From assembly GCA_054661495.1 (NCBI GenBank), contig BAAFSQ010000135.1:1-26249 (forward strand): DNA of 26,249 nt. Reading direction: 5' to 3'. Positions within the stretch are counted from its first letter, which is position 1; every line of letters starts with the position of its first letter. A program made the position numbers and the translations under genes. The DNA is from Zygophlyctis sp. KS116. Taxonomy: Eukaryota; Chytridiomycota. The notes below the pieces were generated by a model that did not search any database, was not told the DNA's origin, and worked only from the letters and a program-made list of their open reading frames with translations. This document shows positions 1 through 7,829 of this stretch, piece after piece.

Positions 1-408
1 AACATCCTCAGTACTAGATACAGTGATCGCTTTCCCATTATCAATAGATTCAAGTTCAGCCAATATGCATTGATCACGTTCCATCAAATCAGCCAACTTG
101 AGCATCAATCGGGATCTAGATTTAGCAGGCACATTTTTCCATGATTTAAATGCCTCTTTTGCAGCGTCAACTGCGACATCCACATCTTCCTTATCGGCTT
201 CATAAACACTAAAAACGGACTTCCCAGTCGCAGGATTAACAGAGTCAAACATTTTTCCAGAAATTGAAGATACAAACTTGTTGTTAATGAACAATCCAGG
301 ATTTAGAGAGTAAGACTTCTCGTGAACATTGAAAGACTGGTTAGTCGTAGATTTAGTACATTTCTTCAGAACTGGAACAGCTTGATTGCTCTGAGCATCG
401 ACGATCAT
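1..408 (-). CDS. Aldehyde dehydrogenase, N-terminal part (runs off left edge)
   Basis: The first 136 or so residues of an NAD(P)-dependent aldehyde dehydrogenase, which oxidises aldehydes to acids. The ATG is at 408-406. Family landmarks near the N-terminus are visible: LFINNKFV, then SVNPATGK (about residues 60-67), then the helix ending in AFKSWKNVPAKSR, and LAELESIDNGK (about residues 112-122), which matches the ALDH 'LDNGKP' turn. The catalytic Cys and Glu lie beyond the window, so the subfamily (cytosolic or mitochondrial) cannot be told. No clear targeting peptide is present, but about 35 extra residues precede the conserved core. The gene belongs to a 504-bp tandem duplication and this is the downstream copy, which can continue into the full enzyme. 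At two of the three main differences (Lys rather than Thr in PAKSR, Asp rather than Asn in LADLM) this copy looks closer to the family consensus. Confidence 0.85.
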   Translation of the reverse strand, partial: MIVDAQSNQAVPVLKKCTKSTTNQSFNVHEKSYSLNPGLFINNKFVSSISGKMFDSVNPATGKSVFSVYEADKEDVDVAVDAAKEAFKSWKNVPAKSRSRLMLKLADLMERDQCILAELESIDNGKAITVSSTEDV

Positions 409-495
409 TAAAGAAAAATTACAAAGCGGAACGGAAAACTAAATAGCCGCTTTATTGATAACCGACTTCAGATTTGATAATTTATGACTAATTGT
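1..495. repeat. 504-bp direct tandem duplication, left copy
   Basis: Left copy of a duplication at a 504-bp offset: the block ending ...ATGACTAATTGT at 495 recurs ending at 999. It covers the ALDH 5' coding region plus about 87 bp of 5' flank. From about 41 to 495 the two copies differ at only a few bases (near 91 and 123-125). From 1 to 40 the identity drops abruptly to roughly two thirds. Confidence 0.93.
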
Positions 496-912
496 CGCAT
501 ATGGAACATCAACAGATCCTGATACGGAAACAACTTTTCCGTTATCAATAGATTCAAGTTCAGCCAATATGCATTGATCACGTTCCATCAAATTAGCCAA
601 CTTGAGCATCAATCGGGATCTAGATGTGGCAGGCACATTTTTCCATGATTTAAATGCCTCTTTTGCAGCGTCAACTGCGACATCCACATCTTCCTTATCG
701 GCTTCATAAACACTAAAAACGGACTTCCCAGTCGCAGGATTAACAGAGTCAAACATTTTTCCAGAAATTGAAGATACAAACTTGTTGTTAATGAACAATC
801 CAGGATTTAGAGAGTAAGACTTCTCGTGAACATTGAAAGACTGGTTAGTCGTAGATTTAGTACATTTCTTCAGAACTGGAACAGCTTGATTGCTCTGAGC
901 ATCGACGATCAT
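439..912 (-). pseudogene. Truncated duplicate of the ALDH 5' end
   Basis: A 157-residue ORF whose first 134 or so residues repeat the N-terminus of the adjacent ALDH almost exactly, ending at the ALDH-like SVDVPYAT. From about position 500 the frame crosses the duplication junction into sequence that is the 5' flank of the next copy, adding 18 unrelated residues (ISHKLSNLK...) before a TAA. It lacks the Rossmann fold body and catalytic residues and cannot be an active dehydrogenase. Because the duplicated unit includes about 87 bp upstream of the ATG, it probably carries the same promoter and may be transcribed. It could be a decaying fragment or a source of a short chimeric protein; the former is likelier. 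Confidence 0.8.
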
Positions 913-999
913 TAAAGAAAAATTACAAAGCGGAACGGAAAACTAAATAGCCGCTTTATTGATAACCGACTTCAGATTTGATAATTTATGACTAATTGT
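496..999. repeat. 504-bp direct tandem duplication, right copy
   Basis: Right copy of the duplication, carrying the truncated ALDH ORF and its own copy of the 5' flank (913-999). The segment 496-504 sits at the junction, and 505-544 is the counterpart of window positions 1-40 but diverges from them. Confidence 0.93.
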
Positions 1000-1022
1000 G
1001 ATTCCATAGCTTTTATGTTCTC

Positions 1023-1622
1023 CTAGCTTTGTACATCTTGTAGCCGATATAAAAAGAGCCAATGATTACCCACTTGTCGTCCACATACTGTTTCCCACTC
1101 GGGAATAGAGTAAGTAATTGTGACAATTCTTCGAACTTTAGGATTGAATGATAGCCATGCATTTAGTATTGGTTTGAGTAATTCTAGTCCTCTAGGCAAC
1201 AGATATAATATGATGATTGTAGACCCATTGAGATCTAGAGAATGATCAATGGTAAACATATCCTTGCATAATATTTTCAGCTCTCCTTTTTCTATAAGCT
1301 GTTGATGTGATTCACTCATGTGAGAAACTAATACAGGATCCAGTTCTACTCCAATACATAATTTGAGTGGAAGATGGTTCAACGCAGCAACAAGAATTCT
1401 TCCATCACCGCATCCCAAATCAACCAATACATCATCCGATGATAAATCTGCAAATGAAAATGCTTCTTGAATAACTGAATATGGGGCAGGAACAAACGGA
1501 GCAATAAATGGTCCTTCCAGGGGCTTGGAATTCACTATAGTTATAGGAGGGAGGGGATCAGAAGGAGTTGAATTCAGAAACCCCAATGAACTTTCATTGA
1601 AGAATGGAAGATCACCATCCAT
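1023..1622 (-). CDS. Class I SAM-dependent methyltransferase, FAM173-like
   Basis: A 199-residue single-exon protein with the Rossmann methyltransferase motif I VDLGCGDGR (residues 67-75) and the acidic motif II GVELDP (about 91-96), which bind S-adenosylmethionine. PFVPAP just before motif I resembles the FAM173/ATPSCKMT group, mitochondrial lysine methyltransferases with PFVPAT at the same place. This is an inference; the C-terminal half (YLLPRGLELLKPIL) fits several small methyltransferase families. The start is placed at 1622 because the frame is blocked immediately upstream by the stop of the Fab1 paralog (1623-1625): the two genes are in the same frame, separated only by TAA, with no intergenic DNA. 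The ATG has A at -3 and G at +4. Confidence 0.7.
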   Translation of the reverse strand: MDGDLPFFNESSLGFLNSTPSDPLPPITIVNSKPLEGPFIAPFVPAPYSVIQEAFSFADLSSDDVLVDLGCGDGRILVAALNHLPLKLCIGVELDPVLVSHMSESHQQLIEKGELKILCKDMFTIDHSLDLNGSTIIILYLLPRGLELLKPILNAWLSFNPKVRRIVTITYSIPEWETVCGRQVGNHWLFLYRLQDVQS

Positions 1623-4424
1623 TTACAAAACTCTTGGTATTGGACCTAGTCCGCTGATCTTTTGCCATTTGTCTAAATGGTAAATGGCAAGAAAATTACC
1701 AGGGATCGCTAAAAAATATTGATTAATGGCCTTTCTAAATCTTTTGGCATATTTTTGAGGTTCAAGAACTGTTACAGACTCATCAGATCCACCAAGGGTT
1801 TGCTTGATGGTGGACTTGCCTTTACTACATGTTATTCACGAACTAAATAAGTATACCATTCTATTCTCTTGTACCAACTATAATGACCAATAAAGTCAAC
1901 TATTCCAATAATGAGTTCATTTGTGTCAGTGTGAATTCCAACCAGTAATGAATAATCCATCACGTTTGAGGTTGATAGAAACTGAAGATCATTCTCTATT
2001 GACTCCTGGATGATATGCTTAGAGTGGCTATGAAGTTTAAAAATAGTCTTATAGTGTCCTTCAACCCAGTCATGATCAAGACCTATCGAGCATTGGGTTC
2101 TGTCTTTCTTGGGAAGTTTTCTGTCCGGAATTCCCTTCAAATCAAATTTCTTTGAAATCGGCATATTTGCAAATATGTTTTCCATGACAATTAAATCCAT
2201 TTGTACCATATTACCACTAGCCGAGTCTTTATAGGTTATATTGAAAAAGCCAAAAATCTTTGCCAATATCGAAGGCCTCCCACGATTTTCCTTCAAGTAT
2301 TTTAGATACGAGGGTGCAAATCTAAGTAATTCATCTTTTTCAGCAACTGTCCATTTACTGGCCAATTGTTTTATTACATATTTGTCATCCAAGGTTTTGA
2401 AGAAAGAAACCTGCGATTTTCCCCCTTGAGTTTTCCATGGAGAGCAACTTTCCAAAGAAAAGGGTAAAGCTTCAGCTACGCCAAAATCATTTTGCAATTC
2501 ATGAAAATCTTTGGCAAAGTATACAGTACATGAATAGCTTATATTGTTTCTTCGATAAGCTAAATTATTAGCTTAAATCGCTTGTCTTACAGTATTTAAT
2601 ATGCTGCTCGCCGTTTTTGTCGTTTTTCAAATAGTTAATTTTGATCTCATAATTTTCATTTTTCAACCACTCATTGAGAATTTTGTCCAGGGAGCCTGAT
2701 AAAATTGATTTATATTCTGATGATAAAAGAGTGAATGATATTACTGATGTTGGTTCGTCAATTCTTAAGATGATTGCATGGCCGCGTACAATATGATTCG
2801 CTACTCTAGAGTCCAGAGCGTCCAATTTGACTAAAAAATTTGGAGCAAATTCTTTGAGCCACGATTCAAAAGATTCCCGGTCCCTTCCTAAGATACTTGA
2901 GATGATGAGCCTTGTTTCGTTAATATTTGAGAATTTCATTCTTTTTAATGTCTCCAGAAGAGACTTTTCTTCCTCTAAAAATATAATCTTCATATCTTCA
3001 AGCATCATCATAATCTTTTCAGAGTCTGAGTATTTAAATGAACCCATCATCTCCTCAATACATAGCAAAATACAATCATAGAATCTTATCACGGTCTCTG
3101 AAAGCTGTTCAACTGTTTTCAATATATATTTTGAAGCTGCACCGTCTGCATTTTCGGTTTGATTTTCATTAAACTGAATTTGAGAGATTCGAACTTGGGA
3201 AAGTTGAATTTCTGTTTTTGAAAAGCTAATAATAAGATTTTTAAAACTAAATCTTCTTGTAATGCTCAGTCCAATATCACCAGTATGATTACAAGACAGT
3301 GCGGGAAAAAATGTAGTTGAATAAAAAAGCAGTTCCAAATACTTTCCAAAAGAATATAAAAGAGATTGCCGGGTTAATTTGGATTTTTGAGTACAAGAAT
3401 TGCATATAATACACTTGTCCCATGAATACACGTCCTCTACAGATCCAAGTTTATCATCCAATTCTATAGAAATTGCAATATTATATTTGTAATGTGAATA
3501 ATTTAGAATGTGTTGATTGAATAACTTTTTACACGATCCTTCTTGACACGGTGTTTTTGATTTTAAATACAATTCTTGAAAGAAACTCAATATTGTGAAA
3601 TCTGAATTTTCATTTTCAGTTTTATAATACTGAATTGTAACTGGTACTGGCAATACACAATCAATATCATTATCTGAAGATTCCATACTAACTGAACATG
3701 AAATACACTGATGTTTTACAAATGTTGAATATTGATCTGGATCCATTGTAATATATTTGAGTCCTGTTTTTGACTCTACTGACATCGACATTCTTGGTTT
3801 AGCTTTCATCCAAAAAAAGTTTTGAGAAGCTCTTTTCAGAAACAAAGAAAAGATAAAGTGTTGATTTTCCTTTTCCTTTTCTAATTCAAAGAGCTTAACC
3901 AACAAAAACGGCGGAGGAAATTTCGATCCAATAGAAGTTGAGAGTAACATATTTTCAAAATGAACCAAAGCCTCTTGTATTCCTAGACAATTCTCAGTCT
4001 CCCAAGACCATGGCAGAGGATCAGAAACTCTCTTTGCGCGTAGAATCTTGAACCATTTCTTACCACTTGTTGGTTCTTCATAATGACAATCAGAGTACAA
4101 TGCTGATTCCAGTGTAAGATGAGAAATCAAATATATCATTAAAGATCCCAATTTCTGAAGCTCACCCCTTATACAAGAATCATTAATCCCATAAATCACC
4201 CATGTCCAAGTATTATCTTTCAAAAACAGTACAGAATTAGACCAAGAACCGCTGCAGATCCATTCCCAACTATCCGATGCTTTACCAATACGATCAGACT
4301 TTAAAAGACTATAAACTCCTTCGTACACTGATGGAATTAATGAAACGATCCAAGATATCCAGAATCCATGCAATCCTTGACTTGTAGCCTGTAAAATTTG
4401 GCTTGCAAAAGACTCAACTGTCAT
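1623..4424 (-). CDS. Divergent FYVE-less Fab1/PIKfyve paralog
   Basis: Predicted 912-residue protein of the phosphatidylinositol-3-phosphate 5-kinase family. Three exons (4424-2591, 2559-1857, 1824-1623) are joined by introns of 31 nt (2560-2590, GTAAGA...TTTAG) and 32 nt (1825-1856, GTATAC...GTAG); total coding length is divisible by three. It lacks a FYVE finger. The N-terminus keeps only an eroded end of the CCT/TCP1-like domain (RGELQKLGSL...), then the Cys-rich region with SFGKYLEL, then a PIP-kinase domain from about residue 625. Seen in the kinase: IKQL lysine, [12 protein letters not shown] and GIVDF are kept. The ATP-loop DLKGSxRNR has become DLKGIPDRK, and the substrate loop [11 protein letters not shown] of the canonical gene is replaced by unrelated residues (LGGSDESVTVLEP). 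It may be a regulatory pseudokinase or an enzyme with altered specificity. The full-length paralog lies at 11546-16473. Confidence 0.85.
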
Positions 4425-4477
4425 TTCTCAGACCTTACACTCTACCAAGGATATGTTGTATTAATACTAATAATTCT

Positions 4478-5209
4478 CTAAACATTCTTCTTTAGAAACT
4501 TTAATGATACATCTATCGCAGGAGAATGCAAAGTACATATTCCTAAACAAGTAATGAAATTTTCTGCATTTGTCCATTTAGAAGGTTTTTTAGAATTAAT
4601 ACTCTTACAGAATGCATCAAAATTTAATTCTAAATCTTGCGGACTAGAATCAGAGTCTCCAATTTGTAGTGTAATTCTATTACTAGATTCTGTATCTAAT
4701 TCCCAGTAAATAGAAGATGTAAATCTACTCAACATTCCTTCTACATCATCCGATACCATCCCTTTAGCAGGTGATGGCATAAGTCCTCTTGGTCCTAGAA
4801 ATTTCGCAACTTTAATTAGATTTGGAAAAAATTCTTTTGTGCAGAGTAGAGTATCAACTTTAATTTTTTCCTCTAAAATATCTTGAATTAGTTCTTCGCC
4901 ACCAGTAATTTGAGCACCAAATTTAAGAGCAGAGTCTGCTAATTCACCTTTAGCTAACACTGCAACAATTGAGCTTGAATTATTGTTATTAGTAATAACA
5001 CTAGGAAAATTAAATGATCCTTTAAGAGGTTTATCCCATACATTAGAAATTGTTGCTAATCCATAGACTGGTCCTTTGACTCCAAGAGAATAAAATGACA
5101 AGAGAGATTTGATTTGAGGAAAATCTGTTGATGCTTCCTTTGATTTATTTTTTTTCTTTAGTGCTTGATAAGCCTTTGTATCATAGAATCTCTTGAACAA
5201 TTGTTGCAT
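4478..5209 (-). CDS. Mitochondrial large ribosomal subunit protein uL1m
   Basis: A 243-residue intronless protein of the ribosomal L1 family. The family signature LGPRGLMPSPAKG lies near residues 139-151, preceded by the typical 'ADxALKFGAQITGGEELIQDI' stretch in shortened form. uL1 forms the mobile L1 stalk beside the E site. The basic N-terminus (MQQLFKRFYDTKAYQALKKK) looks like a mitochondrial presequence, and the sequence is of the bacterial/organellar L1 type rather than cytosolic uL1 (Rpl1/L10a), hence uL1m. The start at 5209 is the first ATG in the frame. The stop is 53 bp upstream of the Fab1-paralog ATG on the same strand. Confidence 0.85.
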   Translation of the reverse strand: MQQLFKRFYDTKAYQALKKKNKSKEASTDFPQIKSLLSFYSLGVKGPVYGLATISNVWDKPLKGSFNFPSVITNNNNSSSIVAVLAKGELADSALKFGAQITGGEELIQDILEEKIKVDTLLCTKEFFPNLIKVAKFLGPRGLMPSPAKGMVSDDVEGMLSRFTSSIYWELDTESSNRITLQIGDSDSSPQDLELNFDAFCKSINSKKPSKWTNAENFITCLGICTLHSPAIDVSLKFLKKNV

Positions 5210-5348
5210 TTAGTGATTTTTAAAGTAGTGGTAGTAGTGGTGTTAGTTTGAGCGGTCTGGGCTAAGAGTGAAAAGTCTATAGGCTGATTCTTTGTTAGAA
5301 TTTTGATTTCCTTGACATTTCAATAGCCGACCTCATTAATTGCCTATA
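5210..5348. promoter_or_regulatory. Divergent intergenic region uL1m / orphan ORF
   Basis: A 139-bp gap between the ATG of uL1m (minus) and the candidate ATG at 5349 (plus). It must hold the uL1m promoter. It contains a short TAGTGG/GTAGTGG-like imperfect repeat near 5226-5246; no recognised TATA box or factor site was found. Confidence 0.35.
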
Positions 5349-5570
5349 ATGTCCCATCCTCATGCAGAGTCCGAATACCTAGCTATTGATCACAATAAGT
5401 CTACTACTGATGGTAAAATTGAAGTTTCTGAAAATGCATTCTTTACTCCGCTACAACTGCATTCATGTCTGGATCAGTCTACAAAAATTCTAGTTTTTAA
5501 AGATGGATTAGAGAATAAAGTATTATATAAAATATCAAAGTTGCCGAATGCATCTTCTTTGTCTGTCTGA
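5349..5570 (+). CDS. Orphan small ORF, 73 residues
   Basis: An ATG-initiated frame of 73 residues beginning MSHPHAESEYLAIDHN and ending NASSLSV. It is not recognised. The segment LHSCLDQSTKILVFKDG recalls the first strands of an Sm/LSm fold, but the rest of such a fold is missing. There is no signal peptide or membrane segment. It stands alone between uL1m (divergent) and Rsc9 (same strand), in a stretch where a gene would be expected from local density. It could be a real short gene, an unspliced part of a longer one, or chance. Confidence 0.4.
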   Translation: MSHPHAESEYLAIDHNKSTTDGKIEVSENAFFTPLQLHSCLDQSTKILVFKDGLENKVLYKISKLPNASSLSV

Positions 5571-5675
5571 ATAAATTTATTACATAATGATTAAACCGAG
5601 AGTTGTTTTAAATGATTGTAAATGACGGATAGCGGACAATTGTAAATGTGTAAATGGTGGCCATAAGTAGATAAT

Positions 5676-5714
5676 GGCCAGCGTCAACGGCCAGCGTCAA
5701 CGGCCAGCGTCAAT
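5676..5714. repeat. Three tandem copies of a 13-bp unit upstream of Rsc9
   Basis: GGCCAGCGTCAAC occurs three times head to tail (5676-5688, 5689-5701, 5702-5714); the last copy ends in T. The unit is G+C-rich in an AT-rich context and contains TGACGC on the other strand. It ends 32 bp before the probable Rsc9 ATG. Confidence 0.9.
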
Positions 5715-5746
5715 GGGGCAGGGGAATGTCGAGGAAAAATTAAAGA

Positions 5747-7746
5747 ATGACAATCATCAATCCAGACGATGACGGCAAAGATGGTAATTCTAAACCTTAA
5801 AAGTATAGAAAAGTATTTGGCTGGAGCATGGCAGTCGAGGATTCTGCTGGCGTTGGAATCTAATTTACCAAATGAAGTGGATTGGGCATTTAACAAATTA
5901 GTGATTCTATCATTTACTCAGAATTTCTTTGTTGGTATTCTTCCAACTCTCCTAGAAAACTTGTTACTGCAAACTAAATCTCTCTTTAGTGAATTGGAAT
6001 TAAATACTTCACCTAATAATTTTGAAACTTCTTGGAAAAATGATTCAAATTGGAAGTCGGATTTCATGGATGTAGAAAAGTCTTGTGTGCTTGAAAGAAA
6101 TGCTCAAATATTTCATATTTTAACAAATTTGTCATTTATACCAGAAAATGCTCTAATATTTGCTAGAGATCATAGTCTAGTTACTTTAGTTGCAAAAGCT
6201 ATGGCTCTTCCAGAACATGAAGTGTTTATTGAAATTAAGAAATATGCTTTTGATCTATTTGAAAACTTGGCACATTTAATGGTACTACGTGGAAGGACAG
6301 ATTTTTATTATGCTTGTCTGAAGAAGGCACTATTGGGAAGTGATAGGGCCCTAATTATTATCTCTATTAGAAGTTTAATTAAACTTTTATCAGTTCCTGG
6401 AAATGATAAAAGTTTATTATTAATGGATAAAAAAGAATTGGAAAGAATTTTGGTGCTATTGTTGGTTCCAGATGAAGAATTAGTCATGGTCATTATGGAA
6501 TTTTTATATAATTTTTCAATTTTGAATGATGCAAGGGCTAAATTAGCTTCAGTTTCAAGCTTTAATATTGTAAGACTTTTATTGAAATTTGTGCATTGGA
6601 AAGGAGCAGATAAGTCAAATCGTAAAGGTATTATTTTCTTTTTAAAAATTCAAGTAGAAACAAGGCCTGCAAGTACTACGCAAAGACCTGGTGGAACTCC
6701 TGCTCAAGATCCATCAAATCCAATGTTTAATGCTGCTTTATGGTAAATATCCTGATTTTTATGTTAGGCTCACAATGCATCATGAAAAGAGTCCTGGGTC
6801 TTCTTGTGCACTTGGTGATTTTCTTGGGGCTTATGAATCCTTTTGCAGGAAAAATTCTAGGGCCTTAATACCTGTGAATGATTTGATAAAAATTGTTCAG
6901 GCCGTTTTTGGTGATGATTCATATGTTCACGGGCCAACTCCAATGCTTCGAGGATTTAGACCAAAAGCAAATTTAGTTTCTACACCACAAAATAGGATGG
7001 GTCCTCCGCCTCCAAGAGTAACTCCTTCTCCTGTGACTCCCATGGCTACAACTCCGGCCACTGTAAAGGTAGAAGAGGCTGGTAAATCAGATCAGGTGGA
7101 TAATGATGATGCAGGATCAAATTTAGATGATGGAGATGAAATGGAAATAGATCCTGCTGTTTCAACTGATCCTAAAAGTAATTGGAATTGTTTTTGGCAT
7201 TCTGATAATGGAAAGCCCTGTGATATGGACTGTGGGAGCAGAGAAGGCCTTTTTAATCATATAAAAGAGATTCATCTCAATGAATCTATAATATCTTATA
7301 CATGTATGTGGAAGGGATGTAGACGTATAGTTAATTCTTCTCGGCGCGATCAGCTTATTCAACATGTTGGAATCCATCTGTTAGAATTGTCCAAAAGTAA
7401 GGCAAATGGAGTTGCCCCACAGACTCCTAAAAGTCAGACAGCTCAAACACCCTCCAGCCAGACTTCTCACACATCTCAAGGACCTCCATCTTCGGGCACT
7501 GTCTTTTCCCGTCCTGGACTTCCTTCGATGAATAATATGGGCCTTCCTGGACAATCTGCACATATATATCCAGATATAAATGATGAATTAAGAGGTATTC
7601 CATTGACAGCTCTGTTGGTTTTAAGAAACCTAGCTCGTCATCCTGACAATCGAAGACTTTATTATCCGTTCGAGCAAACCCTGGCTGCATTGGTTGCACA
7701 GCCTCGCTTTAGCAAATTGGCTTCCAGCATTCTGGCTGAATTATAA
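5747..7746 (+). CDS. RSC9: RSC/PBAF chromatin-remodelling subunit Rsc9 (ARID2-like)
   Basis: Predicted 639-residue nuclear protein, a subunit of the RSC nucleosome-remodelling complex. Four exons (5747-5783, 5809-6627, 6658-6742, 6768-7746) are separated by introns of 25, 30 and 25 nt. Order of parts: an armadillo-like helical region with the family signature ALESNLPNEVDWAFNKLVIL; an RFX-type DNA-binding segment created by the third splice (AALW joined to LTMHHEK); a Pro/Thr-rich linker; two C2H2-like fingers (NCFWHSDNGKPCDMDC...H, then YTCMWKGC...H); and the C-terminal Rsc9/ARID2 signature DELRGIPLTALLVLRNLAR. No N-terminal ARID domain is present. Start choice: ATG 5747 with a 25-nt intron (5784-5808) gives MTIINPDDDGKDEKYLAG; ATG 5769 reading through without that intron gives MTAKMVILNLKSIEKYLAG and remains possible. 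Confidence 0.85.
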
Positions 7747-7829
7747 TAACAATTTTCCTTAAAAAATAAATTGGAGCAAAATGAATTTATTAATTAAGAG
7801 TTCCCTGATTTCTAGATGAATAAATCTAC

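Noticed and set aside
1838-1856. A 19-nt intron (GTTCGTG...GTAG) at the Fab1-paralog break
   Set aside because: The 32-nt intron from 1856 to 1825 with donor GTATAC gives a better reading (RIE-CKGKST) and fits the local size range.
5571-5746. tRNA or other structured RNA in the spacer before Rsc9
   Set aside because: No cloverleaf or B-box (GGTTCGAATCC-like) could be found; only the 13-bp repeat stands out.
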